Of a stretch of DNA of 64,000 nucleotides, positions 1 to 10,201 are shown piece after piece. Both the position numbers and the translations under genes were made by a program. Below the pieces are notes generated by a model. The model did no database searches. It had not been told where the DNA came from and saw only the letters and a list, made by a program, of their open reading frames with translations. The stretch is taken from NCBI GenBank assembly GCA_947630735.1, contig CANRIR010000005.1, positions 1 to 64,000 of the forward strand, written 5' to 3'. Numbering within the stretch: position 1 is the first letter of the stretch; each line of letters starts with the position of its first letter. The DNA comes from an uncultured Marvinbryantia sp. (lineage in GTDB: Bacteria > Bacillota > Clostridia > Lachnospirales > Lachnospiraceae).

Positions 1-1
1 A

Positions 2-310
2 GCGAGTTCGCGGAAGCAACCGCTAATCAGGGACGCAGCGAATCAAGGAGAACGAGGTATTTGCGTTGAAAGGATATGCCATGGATGCGTTCGTAATATT
101 GTAGAAAACAACATATATTCAGAGTGGAACAGTGCAGCTTGCGCATATAAACAGGAATTTACGACGCCATCTGTGTGCATAGACAGTTTTTGCTGTATTA
201 ACTCACAACATTTTACAACGATAGCAGAGAAGAGCGCAGTTGTTGTAGCAGAGAAGAATGCATTTGTTCGATTGAAAGCAGGGGATATTTTTGATATACT
301 CAAAAATTGA
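2..310 (+). CDS. Open frame cut by the left edge, unknown
   Basis: One frame stays open from the left edge to a TGA at 308-310, about 102 codons, with no in-frame ATG, so any start lies outside the window. The predicted tail is rich in Cys, Ala, Glu and Lys and I recognise no family. The length without a stop in AT-rich DNA is mildly suggestive of coding. The opposite strand is also open here for 86 codons from a TTG, so strand and reality are uncertain. The next gene has its own ribosome binding site 36 bases downstream. Confidence 0.25.
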   Translation, partial: ASSRKQPLIRDAANQGERGICVERICHGCVRNIVENNIYSEWNSAACAYKQEFTTPSVCIDSFCCINSQHFTTIAEKSAVVVAEKNAFVRLKAGDIFDILKN

Positions 311-357
311 CGGGAAGCGGTTTAGCGTGGAAAAACGGCGTTCACGGAGGGCGTTTT

Positions 358-834
358 ATGGAAACAGGAATTATTATATGCGGATTAAATGGTGTAGGGA
401 AAAGCACTATGGGAAAAGCCCTGGCAAAAGAGCTGGAGTTCTATTTTATTGATATTGAGGAATTATATTTTCCAAAGACAGACCCTCATTATACTTATGC
501 TTCTCCACGCACCCGCAAGGAAGTCGAACAACTTCTTTTTTGCGAGATAAAAGCGCATAGAGATTTTGTACTTGCCTCTGTAAAAGGAGATTATGGAGAG
601 AAAGTCTGCCCGTTTTTCCGATATGCCGTGTTGATCGATGTCCCGAAAGATATTCGGCTGCAGCGGGTAAAAGAACACTCTTTCCATAAATTTGGCAATA
701 GAATGCTGCCCGGTGGGGACTTGTACGAGCAGGAAGAAAAGTTCTTTGACATTGTTAAATCCAGAGCAGAGAATACGGTTGAAGAATGGGTACAATCGTT
801 AAGCTGTCCGGTTATTATTGCAAAAGAGATCTGA
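358..834 (+). CDS. Small P-loop kinase-like ATPase
   Basis: The product is 158 residues. It opens with a Walker A motif (GLNGVGKST, about residues 8-16), followed at about 30-35 by an acidic strand end (YFIDIEELY) typical of shikimate-kinase-like nucleotide or small-molecule kinases. A basic helix (DIRLQRVKEHSFHKFGNR) fits an LID region. The substrate cannot be read from sequence; AAA-like or shikimate-kinase-like P-loop protein is the safest name. The start is set by GGAGG at 346-350, seven bases before ATG 358; an upstream in-frame ATG at 307 has no such site. It lies in the AT-rich left segment whose base composition differs from the ATP synthase operon to the right. Confidence 0.7.
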   Translation: METGIIICGLNGVGKSTMGKALAKELEFYFIDIEELYFPKTDPHYTYASPRTRKEVEQLLFCEIKAHRDFVLASVKGDYGEKVCPFFRYAVLIDVPKDIRLQRVKEHSFHKFGNRMLPGGDLYEQEEKFFDIVKSRAENTVEEWVQSLSCPVIIAKEI

Positions 835-945
835 CACCGTATAAAAGCTCGATGTAAAAGGCCTTTGATAGACATTTTCAGCTCACAAGTGATAAAACTC
901 TCTTAGGTCAAGAGAGCAAAAAGCTCAGAATAGGAGGGAAATAAT

Positions 946-1530
946 ATGATGGAGATCGGCTCACAGATCAGAAAATACCGTAATGCACAGGAACTGTCCC
1001 AAGAAGAACTGGCAGAAAAAATATATGTGACTCGGCAGACAATTTCCAACTGGGAAAATGAAAAGAGTTATCCGGATATTCACAGCCTGTTGCTTCTAAG
1101 TTCCGTTTTTGAAATATCTCTTGACCAATTAATCAAAGGAGATGTTGAAATTATGAAGCGGGAAATCAACGGAGAGGAAGTTAAAAAGTTTAATGATCTG
1201 GGGAAATTGCTTGCGATTCTTTTTATCGCCAGTATTGCAGCATTTGTTCCACTCGTAGTATTCTTGAAAATTTATGGGGTTATTATCTGGACGATCTTGT
1301 ATCTGATAACGCTCCTAATAGCCTGTCGGGTTGAAAAACTCAAAAGGAACAATGACATCCAGACTTACAAAGAAATCGTTGCTTTCAGCGAAGGAAAAAC
1401 TCTGGACGAAATTCAGAAACAACGGGAAATAGGGAAAAGACCATATCAAACCGTACTTAAATTTATAGCCGGGGCTTGTGTTGGCGCAGTTATTGCCGCC
1501 ATTGTAATAATAGCGCTGGCAGCGAAATAA
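946..1530 (+). CDS. XRE-family HTH regulator with C-terminal membrane segments
   Basis: The product is 194 residues. Residues about 4-60 form an XRE/Cro-type helix-turn-helix (SQEELAEKIYVTRQTISNWE). The C-terminal half has two hydrophobic stretches near residues 85-125 (LLAILFIASIAAFVPLVVFL and IIWTILYLITLLIAC) and a third at the very end, so it is probably membrane-tethered. This layout is common in Firmicutes regulators found beside small accessory operons. The RBS AGGAGG (932-937) precedes two consecutive ATG codons (946, 949). A perfect 7-bp inverted repeat (CTCTCTT/AAGAGAG, 898-916) sits just upstream and could be an operator or hairpin. No target gene is evident. Confidence 0.85.
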   Translation: MMEIGSQIRKYRNAQELSQEELAEKIYVTRQTISNWENEKSYPDIHSLLLLSSVFEISLDQLIKGDVEIMKREINGEEVKKFNDLGKLLAILFIASIAAFVPLVVFLKIYGVIIWTILYLITLLIACRVEKLKRNNDIQTYKEIVAFSEGKTLDEIQKQREIGKRPYQTVLKFIAGACVGAVIAAIVIIALAAK

Positions 1531-1599
1531 GAAATCGCATTGTATTTGGTAGTCAAATGGGCGGTCAAGAACAGGGTCAGGGAGCGCAGCTTCCTTTTG

Positions 1600-1628
1600 T
1601 TGACTTGCCCAACCTCTTATACTATAAT
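1600..1628 (+). promoter_or_regulatory. Sigma-A type promoter before ybaK
   Basis: TTGACT (1600-1605) and TATAAT (1623-1628) are separated by 17 bases. It probably drives ybaK. It sits where base composition switches from AT-rich to GC-rich, and a GC-rich inverted repeat (GCCGCGC/GCGCGGC, about 1650-1672) follows in the leader. Confidence 0.7.
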
Positions 1629-1709
1629 TTACCCAAAAGCACCGCCGTCAGCCGCGCCGCAGACCGCGCGGCTGCGCGGAACTTCACACGGAGAGGGGAT
1701 GTGTGCGCC

Positions 1710-2222
1710 GTGAAGCAGGCAAATGCAAAGACCAAAGAAAAGACCGGCGAAAAAACAAATGTGATGCGTATTCTGGATCAGAAAAAAATACCCTACCGCA
1801 GCCATTACTATGCGGACACGGGCGCGGTAAGCGGCATGGAGGTGGCGGACGTCCTGCACGAAGACCCGGACCGGGCCTTCAAAACCCTGGTCACAAGATC
1901 GGGCGGCGGCGCGTACTACGTATTCCTAGTGCCCGTCAGCGGGGAACTGAATCTGAAAAAAGCCGCGAAGGCCGTGCAGGAAAAAAGCATCGAGATGATC
2001 AAGGCGAAAGAATTGCTCCCGTTGACGGGGTACGTGCACGGCGGATGCTCGCCCATCGGCATGAAAAAACAGTTTCCCACCGTCGTCGACCAGTCCGCGG
2101 AGCAGTTTGAAACCATCCTGTTCAGCGGCGGAAAGATCGGCTATCAGGTGGAAGTATCCCTGGAAGACCTGAAAAAGGTAATCCCGTTTAAAATGCTGGA
2201 CATTTCTGACAAAATGCATTAA
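1710..2222 (+). CDS. ybaK: YbaK-type aminoacyl-tRNA deacylase
   Basis: The 170-residue product matches the YbaK/EbsC family, which hydrolyses mischarged Cys-tRNA(Pro) in the cytoplasm. Family landmarks include TLVTRSGGGAYYVFLVPVSG, the helix with LNLKKAAKAV, and GYVHGGCSPIGMKKQFPTVVD near the end; the conserved lysines and GxCSPxG loop are visible. I chose GTG 1710 because GGAGAGGGG (1690-1698) lies at a workable distance; GTG 1701 is too close to it and ATG 1764 would cut the protein to 152 residues. It is preceded by its own consensus promoter and is not obviously part of the following ATP synthase operon. Confidence 0.88.
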   Translation: MKQANAKTKEKTGEKTNVMRILDQKKIPYRSHYYADTGAVSGMEVADVLHEDPDRAFKTLVTRSGGGAYYVFLVPVSGELNLKKAAKAVQEKSIEMIKAKELLPLTGYVHGGCSPIGMKKQFPTVVDQSAEQFETILFSGGKIGYQVEVSLEDLKKVIPFKMLDISDKMH

Positions 2223-2352
2223 AATAAAAAACAGAGCGCCGCATATATACAGATGAGATGTATATACAGGTAAGTATGTATAGATGAATAATAGATGAGA
2301 ATAGTTACAGAGGAATGTTTATAGATGCGGCAGACGGGCAAGGAGGGGCATA

Positions 2353-2607
2353 GTGAATTTCAAGAAAGACGTTTATCGGAATATCGCGATGATCACGCAG
2401 CTTGGGATCAGTATGCTTGCTCCTGTTATTTTATGTGTGTTTATCGGCGATCAGCTCGACAGGCATTTCGGCTGGCACACGGTTCTTCCGCTTTTGATCC
2501 TGGGGATCCTGGCGGGGTGCCGCAACTGCTGGATCCTGGCAAAAGAACTGATCCCAAAGGATGAGAGATCCGGGAAGAAGGACGGGGACCATGAGCCGGA
2601 TAAATAA
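2353..2607 (+). CDS. atpZ: AtpZ-like small membrane protein of the ATP synthase operon
   Basis: The 84-residue protein has two hydrophobic helices (about residues 10-32 and 41-62) with the short GDQLDRHFG loop between them, as in the AtpZ/AtpI family that precedes F-ATPase operons and is linked to ion uptake or c-ring assembly. The GTG start at 2353 follows AGGAGGGG (2341-2348). It overlaps the next gene by 17 bases, so the two are probably translationally coupled. The 130 bases upstream are AT-rich and contain imperfect repeats of a TATAGATGA-like unit but no clear promoter. Confidence 0.8.
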   Translation: MNFKKDVYRNIAMITQLGISMLAPVILCVFIGDQLDRHFGWHTVLPLLILGILAGCRNCWILAKELIPKDERSGKKDGDHEPDK

Positions 2608-3019
2608 ATTTTTAAGCGCTATGCACCCCACTTTAAAGGAACTACTTCTGGGCATTCTCCTGTGGGGGATCGTCATCGGCCTTGCGACGGTCTGGTTCGC
2701 ATCCCCGCGGCTTCCGTTTGTACTCAGCATCGCTGCCGGCATGCTGGCGGCGGCGGGGATGGCGGTTCACATGTGTGTCTTCATCGAGGACGCCCTGGAG
2801 CTTCCCGGCGAGGACGCCGTAAAGCACATGCGCAAAGGGGCGGTTCTGCGCACCCTGGCGGCGCTTGCGCTCTTTGTGGCCGCGTGGCGGCTTGGCGGAA
2901 ACGTGGTGGGGATCTTTCTGGGGCTTTTTACCCTGAAGCTGGGCGCGTACTCGCAGCCTCTGCTGCACAGGGCGGCGGAAAAGCTCTGCCGCGGATCCTT
3001 GACGGATACAAAAAACTAG
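2591..3019 (+). CDS. atpI: ATP synthase subunit I-like protein
   Basis: The 142-residue protein has four hydrophobic helices (about residues 18-37, 42-63, 86-102 and 105-122) and lies between atpZ and atpB, the usual place of AtpI, an assembly factor for the c-ring. Sequence conservation in this family is weak, so the call rests on topology and context. ATG 2591 lies inside the atpZ coding end. A second ATG in the same frame (at the MHPTLKE stretch) is possible but leaves the overlap unexplained. Confidence 0.75.
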   Translation: MSRINKFLSAMHPTLKELLLGILLWGIVIGLATVWFASPRLPFVLSIAAGMLAAAGMAVHMCVFIEDALELPGEDAVKHMRKGAVLRTLAALALFVAAWRLGGNVVGIFLGLFTLKLGAYSQPLLHRAAEKLCRGSLTDTKN

Positions 3020-3040
3020 AGAAAGGAAGAAGGTGAGAGT

Positions 3041-3775
3041 GTGGGAAGCGTTGGTTTGAACACGGCCTTTCTGCTGGCGCAGGACGGCGATGTGGACTTT
3101 ATGATACACGGCCTGATCAAGTACCATCTGTTCGGGCAGGAACTGTGGATTACCACCACCCATGTCAGCGTGCTGATCGTCATGGCGGTGCTGCTTCTCT
3201 TTGCCGTTGCCGCAAACCGTGTGATGAAGCATGCCGACGAAGTGCCGGGCGCGTTTCAGAACGTGGTGGAGCTCATCGTGGAGATGCTGGACAAAATGGT
3301 ATCCGGCAGCATGGGAAAATATGCCGGCAAGTTTGTCAACTATATCAGCACCCTGTTTTTGTTCATCTTTGTCAGCAACATTTCAGGGCTCTTCGGGCTG
3401 CGTCCGCCCACGGCGGACTACGGCGTGACACTTCCGCTGGGCCTGATCACATTTGGTATTATCCAGTACAATAATATCAAATACAACAAGGTCGGGGCCT
3501 TCACGGGACTGTTCCAGCCGCTGCCGTTTCTGTTCCCCATCAATCTGATCGGGGAGATTGCAGTGCCGTTTTCGCTGTCCTTACGTCTGTTCGGCAACAT
3601 TCTTTCGGGAACGGTTATGATGTCCCTGATCTACCAGCTGTTGTCCAGGTTTGCCATCGGATGGCCGGGAATCCTGCATATTTATTTCGACGTCTTCTCA
3701 GGTGCCATCCAGACCTATGTGTTCTGTATGCTGACCATGGTGTTTACGGCAGACAAGATGCCGGGGCAGGAATAG
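3041..3775 (+). CDS. atpB: F-type ATP synthase subunit a
   Basis: The 244-residue integral membrane subunit forms the ion half-channels of Fo against the c-ring. The essential arginine is in the SLRLFGNILSG helix at about residues 180-190. The upstream helices include the LFLFIFVSNISGLFGLRPPT stretch typical of the family. The start is GTG 3041 after GAAGGTGAGAG. It sits directly after atpI, as in other Firmicutes operons. Some polar residues in the channel helices could be checked for Na+ versus H+ use, since the c subunit looks Na+-type. Confidence 0.95.
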   Translation: MGSVGLNTAFLLAQDGDVDFMIHGLIKYHLFGQELWITTTHVSVLIVMAVLLLFAVAANRVMKHADEVPGAFQNVVELIVEMLDKMVSGSMGKYAGKFVNYISTLFLFIFVSNISGLFGLRPPTADYGVTLPLGLITFGIIQYNNIKYNKVGAFTGLFQPLPFLFPINLIGEIAVPFSLSLRLFGNILSGTVMMSLIYQLLSRFAIGWPGILHIYFDVFSGAIQTYVFCMLTMVFTADKMPGQE

Positions 3776-4093
<318 letters not shown>

Positions 4094-4162
4094 GCGGACA
4101 AAGTGACAGAGGGGGAGCCTGCCGGGGCAGGCATTCCCGGAAAATAGAAGGGAGGCAAAACC

Positions 4163-4678
4163 TTGGACAGATTGTTTAATCTGGACGCGCAGCTTCTGGC
4201 GGACACCGTCCTTTTGATGCTCGCCATGCTGGTCATGTTCACGCTCCTGTCCTACCTGCTTTTCAACCCTGCCAGGGAATTTTTAAAAAAGCGCCAGGAG
4301 AAGATCAAAAACGACATCGACAGCGCAAAGGCCCAGAAGGAAGAGGCGGAAAAGCTGAAGGAAGACTACGATTCCAGGATTAAAAATATCGGCAGAGAGG
4401 CGGACGAGATTTTAAGCCAGGCACGGCAGAAGGCGCTTCTGAATGCGGAGGATATTAAGGCGCAGGCCAACGAGGAGGCGGCGCGCATCCTCGCGAGAGC
4501 CCAGTCCCAGATCGAGCTGGACAAAAAGAAGGCCGCCGACGATATGAAGAAAGAGATGATCTCCATCGCGTCCATGATGGCGGGGAAAGTGGTTTCCTCA
4601 TCGATGGATGAAGATGCGCAGGAAGCGCTGATGGAGGAGACCCTGAAAGAAATAGGAGAAGAAACATGGCAAAATTAG
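4163..4678 (+). CDS. atpF: F-type ATP synthase subunit b
   Basis: The 171-residue stator subunit has an N-terminal membrane helix (about residues 9-34) followed by a long charged helix rich in Glu, Lys, Ala and Gln, which dimerises as the peripheral stalk. The start is TTG 4163, set by GGGAGG (4150-4155). It overlaps atpH by 13 bases, so the two are likely co-translated. There is no second b-type subunit in the operon. Confidence 0.94.
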   Translation: MDRLFNLDAQLLADTVLLMLAMLVMFTLLSYLLFNPAREFLKKRQEKIKNDIDSAKAQKEEAEKLKEDYDSRIKNIGREADEILSQARQKALLNAEDIKAQANEEAARILARAQSQIELDKKKAADDMKKEMISIASMMAGKVVSSSMDEDAQEALMEETLKEIGEETWQN

Positions 4679-5238
4679 TATCCAAAACATACGGTGATGC
4701 CCTGTTTGATCTCGCCGTTGAGGAGAACAGCGTGGACGCCATGCTGGAGGAAGTGCTGGCGGTGCGGCAGGTTTTTTCGGACCATCCGGAGCTGACGCAG
4801 CTTCTGCGAAATCCGGACGTGGGCGTGTCGGAAAAGCTGGAACTGACCGAGAAGATCTTCAAGGGCCGGGTTTCCGACCACATGGTGGGGTTCCTGCGGA
4901 TCGTTGTGGACAAGCGGAGGTTTCAGGAGCTGGACGCCATACTGGACTATTTTGCGGCGCGCGTAAAAGAATACAAAAAAATCGGTATCGCGATTGTGAC
5001 ATCCCCCGGGGAGCTGAACGACGCGTGGAAAAAGCGCATTGAAGAAAAGCTCCTCGCCACCACCAGGTACGAGAAGATGGAGATGTCGTTCCAGGTAGAT
5101 CCGAAGCTGATCGGAGGGCTGGTCATCCGCATAGGCGATACCGTGGTGGACAGCAGTATTTTGAATAAGCTGACGGACATCAGGCGCAGGCTGATGAGCA
5201 CGTCATTAGAACAGGAAGAAAGGATGCAAACCTCATGA
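4666..5238 (+). CDS. atpH: F-type ATP synthase subunit delta
   Basis: The 190-residue subunit joins F1 to the b-subunit stalk. The N-terminal helical domain begins with the typical [16 protein letters not shown] region, and the C-terminal half contains [22 protein letters not shown], the conserved beta-hairpin signature of the family. ATG 4666 lies within the end of atpF and the stop overlaps atpA by four bases (ATGA), showing tight coupling through the stalk and F1 genes. Confidence 0.95.
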   Translation: MAKLVSKTYGDALFDLAVEENSVDAMLEEVLAVRQVFSDHPELTQLLRNPDVGVSEKLELTEKIFKGRVSDHMVGFLRIVVDKRRFQELDAILDYFAARVKEYKKIGIAIVTSPGELNDAWKKRIEEKLLATTRYEKMEMSFQVDPKLIGGLVIRIGDTVVDSSILNKLTDIRRRLMSTSLEQEERMQTS

Positions 5239-6743
5239 ATTTAAGACCAGAGGAGATCAGTTCTGTCATTAAGGACGAGATCAGAAAATATTCCTCCAGA
5301 ATGTCTGTCTCCAACGTGGGGACGGTCATGCAGGTGTCGGACGGGATCGCCCGTATTCATGGTCTGGAGAGCGCGATGCAGGGCGAGCTTCTGGAGTTCC
5401 CGGGCGAGGTGGAAGGCATGGTGCTCAACCTGGAAGAGGATAACGTGGGCGCGGTTCTCTTAAGCGATGCGTCGAGCATCAGCGAGGGCGACACGGTAAA
5501 GACCACCGGCCGCGTGGTTTCCGTTCCGGTCGGAGACGGGATGCTGGGCAGGGTTGTGAACGCTCTGGGCCATCCCATCGACGGAAAGGGCCCCATCGCC
5601 TCGGAGAAGACGAGGGAGATTGAGCGCGTAGCGCCCGGCGTCATTACCAGAAAGTCCGTGGATACGCCGCTGCAGACCGGCATCAAGGCCATCGATTCCA
5701 TGGTGCCAATCGGCCGCGGGCAGCGCGAGCTGATCATCGGCGACAGACAGACGGGGAAAACCGCCATTGCCATCGACACAATCATCAACCAGAAGGGGCA
5801 GGGCGTAAAGTGCATTTATGTGGCGATCGGCCAGAAGGCTTCGACCGTCGCCAACATTGTAAAGACATTGGAAGAATATGGGGCAATGGATTACACCACC
5901 GTCGTGGCTTCCACGGCGAGCGAGCTTGCGCCCCTGCAGTATATCGCGCCGTACAGCGGATGCGCCATCGGCGAGGAATGGATGGAGAACGGGGACGACG
6001 TGCTGATCATCTACGATGATCTCTCCAAACACGCGGCGGCTTACCGCACCCTGTCTTTGCTGCTTAGGCGTCCGCCAGGCCGTGAGGCGTACCCGGGCGA
6101 CGTGTTCTACCTGCACTCCAGGCTGCTGGAGCGCGCGGCGAAGCTCTCCGACGAGCTGGGCGGCGGTTCTCTGACGGCTCTGCCCATCATCGAGACCCAG
6201 GCAGGCGACGTTTCCGCGTACATTCCCACCAACGTCATCTCCATCACAGACGGGCAGATCTATCTGGAGACGGAGATGTTCAACGCGGGCTTCCGCCCGG
6301 CCGTGAACGCGGGCCTTTCCGTTTCCCGTGTGGGCGGCGCGGCGCAGATCAAAGCCATGAAGAAGATCGCGGCTCCCATCCGTGTGGAGCTGGCGCAGTA
6401 CCGCGAGCTGGCGGCATTCTCCCAGTTCGGCTCCGAGCTGGACGCCGACACCAAGGAGAAGCTGGCCATCGGCGAGCGCATCAAGGAGATCCTCAAGCAG
6501 ACGCAGTACCAGCCGATGCCGGTCTCCCATCAGGTCATGATCATCTACGCGGCCACCAAGAAGTATCTGCTGGACATCCCGGTGGAGAATGTGCTGCCGT
6601 TCCAGGACGCATTGTTCGAGCTGGTGGAGACCAAGTACCCGGAGGTGCCGAAGTCCATCCTGGAGACCGGGGAAATGACCGAGGATATGGAGAAGCTGCT
6701 CATCTCGGCCATCGAGGAATGTAAGAAGGACTTTGTAAAGTAA
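5235..6743 (+). CDS. atpA: F-type ATP synthase subunit alpha
   Basis: The 502-residue subunit carries the non-catalytic nucleotide sites of F1. The Walker A motif GDRQTGKT is near residues 169-176 and the PSS-family arginine segment ([14 protein letters not shown]) near 365-380. Length is normal for the family. It overlaps atpH by four bases. No oddities seen. Confidence 0.98.
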   Translation: MNLRPEEISSVIKDEIRKYSSRMSVSNVGTVMQVSDGIARIHGLESAMQGELLEFPGEVEGMVLNLEEDNVGAVLLSDASSISEGDTVKTTGRVVSVPVGDGMLGRVVNALGHPIDGKGPIASEKTREIERVAPGVITRKSVDTPLQTGIKAIDSMVPIGRGQRELIIGDRQTGKTAIAIDTIINQKGQGVKCIYVAIGQKASTVANIVKTLEEYGAMDYTTVVASTASELAPLQYIAPYSGCAIGEEWMENGDDVLIIYDDLSKHAAAYRTLSLLLRRPPGREAYPGDVFYLHSRLLERAAKLSDELGGGSLTALPIIETQAGDVSAYIPTNVISITDGQIYLETEMFNAGFRPAVNAGLSVSRVGGAAQIKAMKKIAAPIRVELAQYRELAAFSQFGSELDADTKEKLAIGERIKEILKQTQYQPMPVSHQVMIIYAATKKYLLDIPVENVLPFQDALFELVETKYPEVPKSILETGEMTEDMEKLLISAIEECKKDFVK

Positions 6744-6756
6744 GGGGGGATACCGA

Positions 6757-7641
6757 ATGCCTTCCATGAGAGACATACAGAGGCGAAAAACCAGTGTTTC
6801 CAGCATCGGTCAGATCACGAAGGCCATGAAGCTGGTCTCCACCGTGAAGCTGCAGAAGGCGAAGACGCGCGCGGAGCAGGCAAAGCCCTATTTTGATAAG
6901 ATGTATCGGACGGTGGCGCACATCCTGTCCCGCTCGGGCCAGATCCGCCACCCGTACCTGCACGCGGGGGATTCCCAAAAGAAGTGCGTGATCACCATTA
7001 CTTCCAACCGGGGCCTTGCGGGCGGCTACAATGCGGGCGTGGAAAAGCTGATCACCGAGAGCGGTTTCGCGAAGGAGGATGTGGAGCTTGTCGCCATCGG
7101 CAGAAAGGGGAAGGATTTCCTTTCGCGCAGGGGCTACGCCGTGCGGGCGGATTACAGCGACGTCATCAACAATCCCATGTATTCGGACGCCATGCAGATC
7201 TGCCAGGATGTGCTGAGCGCGTTTGCCGCGGGGGAGATCGGCGAGATCTACGTGGCCTACACCGAGTTCAAGAACACGGTGGTGCACACGCCCACCCTGC
7301 TGAAGCTGCTGCCGGTGGAGTTCTCCGAGGAGGAGATCCAGGCGGGGACAGAGAAGACCCACGCCCGGGAGGCGGCTATGAACACGCCCATGAACTACGA
7401 GCCGGACGAGGAGGAATCCCTGGACATCATTATCCCGAAATATATAACCAGCATTATATTCGGCGCGCTCACTTCGGCGGTGGCCAGTGAGAACGGCGCT
7501 AGGATGCAGGCGATGGATTCCGCCACGAGCAACGCGGAGGAGATGATCGAAAAATTGTCTCTGCAGTACAACCGTGCGCGCCAGAGTTCCATCACGCAGG
7601 AGTTAACAGAGATTATTGCCGGTGCGGAAGCGATCAGCTAG
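6757..7641 (+). CDS. atpG: F-type ATP synthase subunit gamma
   Basis: The 294-residue central stalk has the conserved N-terminal coiled-coil segment (RDIQRRKTSVSSIGQITKAM) and the C-terminal helix ending in SITQELTEIIAGAEA, which together form the rotating shaft. The RBS GGGGGG-type stretch precedes ATG 6757. It lies between atpA and atpD in the standard order. Confidence 0.96.
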   Translation: MPSMRDIQRRKTSVSSIGQITKAMKLVSTVKLQKAKTRAEQAKPYFDKMYRTVAHILSRSGQIRHPYLHAGDSQKKCVITITSNRGLAGGYNAGVEKLITESGFAKEDVELVAIGRKGKDFLSRRGYAVRADYSDVINNPMYSDAMQICQDVLSAFAAGEIGEIYVAYTEFKNTVVHTPTLLKLLPVEFSEEEIQAGTEKTHAREAAMNTPMNYEPDEEESLDIIIPKYITSIIFGALTSAVASENGARMQAMDSATSNAEEMIEKLSLQYNRARQSSITQELTEIIAGAEAIS

Positions 7642-7654
7642 CATCGGCGGATAG

Positions 7655-9058
<1,404 letters not shown>

Positions 9059-9066
9059 GTGAGCTT

Positions 9067-9486
9067 ATGGCGGAAGACAAACTGTTTCAACTGAGTATTA
9101 TCTCCCCGGAGCGGGTCTTCTTTGAGGGCAGGGCCAGCATGGTGGAGCTGAACACCAGCGAGGGGGAAGTGGGCATCTACAAGGGCCACATTCCCATGAC
9201 GCTCCTGATCGTGCCCGGCATCGTGACGATCACCGGCGAGGACGGGAAAAAGCTGGCTGCCATCCACAGCGGCTTTATGGAAGTCCTGCCGGATAAAGTG
9301 ACGATCATGGCGGAGATCGCCGAGTGGCCGGAGGAGATTGACATCAACCGGGCCAAAGAGGCGGAGGCCCGCGCAGAGCGCCGGCTGCAGATGAAGGACC
9401 CGATGCTGAACCTCAACCGCGCGGAGATGGCGCTTCGCAAAGCGATGATCCGCCTGGAACTGGTTCAGGAATCCCAGAGAAAATAA
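9067..9486 (+). CDS. atpC: F-type ATP synthase subunit epsilon
   Basis: The 139-residue subunit has an N-terminal beta-sandwich (SPERVFFEGRASMVELNTSEGEVGI) and a C-terminal helical arm (INRAKEAEARAERRLQ) that can inhibit ATP hydrolysis. It begins eight bases after atpD and is the last gene of the operon, followed by a hairpin. Confidence 0.95.
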   Translation: MAEDKLFQLSIISPERVFFEGRASMVELNTSEGEVGIYKGHIPMTLLIVPGIVTITGEDGKKLAAIHSGFMEVLPDKVTIMAEIAEWPEEIDINRAKEAEARAERRLQMKDPMLNLNRAEMALRKAMIRLELVQESQRK

Positions 9487-9501
9487 ATATGCTGCAAGGT
9501 T

Positions 9502-9532
9502 CCCCGACGGCAGAAAACCCCTGCCGCCGGGG
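9502..9532 (+). terminator. Hairpin after the atp operon
   Basis: CCCCGACGGCAG and CTGCCGCCGGGG pair with one internal mismatch around a short loop. Only ATCTTCT follows, so it is a weak intrinsic terminator or mRNA 3'-end stabiliser. Confidence 0.5.
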
Positions 9533-9599
9533 ATCTTCTATGCACGGGGCGCTTTTTTCTGCATAGGCTAATGATAAATGGAAGATAGGAGTCTGGCAG

Positions 9600-10046
9600 A
9601 TGGAAAAAAGAAAACCCTGCAATTGTCTGTGGGATTGTCCCTGCTATCCCAACTGCGACCGGATGATGGAAGAGGTCCTGACGCCCGAGGAGGAGAACGA
9701 GCGCGACTGGCGGAAACTGAAAGAGCAGTACCCCGACATGGCCAGGATCATACTGGCGGAGGTGGAGAATGTCTGCGACAGTATGGAATACGAGGGCAGC
9801 GCGATGTTTGACAGCATTCCCGACAAGGTGCGCGTGCGCAGGCTGACGGAGGAGATCTACGAGAAAGTAAAAGACCGCTATCCGGTGGAGGAGTCCCCGG
9901 ACGCGGACGACATGTTCGCCATGAACCAGGAGGGGCGCAGGCGCTACCCGCCCGGACAGAACTGGCTGAGCGATTTTATACAGGTGCTTTTATATCAGGA
10001 AATGTTCCAGAGAAGGTGCAGGCACCGCGGCTGCAGGCGGTGGTGA
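9600..10046 (+). CDS. Conserved Cys-rich protein of unknown function
   Basis: The 148-residue soluble protein has a Cys cluster at both ends: CNCLWDCPCYPNC near residues 7-19 and CRHRGC near the C-terminus, which could bind a metal. The middle is helical and acidic (EEENERDWRKLKEQYPDMARIILAEVENVCDSM in pieces). I do not recognise a named family. The start ATG 9600 follows AGGAG (9587-9591). It is flanked by terminators on both sides, so it is probably a single-gene unit. Confidence 0.7.
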   Translation: MEKRKPCNCLWDCPCYPNCDRMMEEVLTPEEENERDWRKLKEQYPDMARIILAEVENVCDSMEYEGSAMFDSIPDKVRVRRLTEEIYEKVKDRYPVEESPDADDMFAMNQEGRRRYPPGQNWLSDFIQVLLYQEMFQRRCRHRGCRRW

Positions 10047-10061
10047 CACAGAGGGAACGCG

Positions 10062-10093
10062 CCTCCCCCCTGCTTCGGCGGGGGGAGGTTTTT
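10062..10093 (+). terminator. Strong intrinsic terminator
   Basis: CCTCCCCCC and GGGGGGAGG form a nine-base-pair stem around TGCTTCGGC, followed by TTTTT. A second small hairpin (AAGATCC/GGATCTT) lies 15 bases further on. Confidence 0.85.
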
Positions 10094-10201
10094 GTCATAG
10101 AAGATCCCGCCGGATCTTTTGTGACAGAAAAACGCTCTTTTTAGGGTTGTCCTTTTTCCGAAAAGCGATTAATATATACTTATGGAAAAATGGAGGACAA
10201 G

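Noticed and set aside
43..303. Minus-strand 86-codon frame at the left edge
   Set aside because: It starts with TTG without a clear RBS and has no family resemblance; kept only as a caveat to the plus-strand frame.
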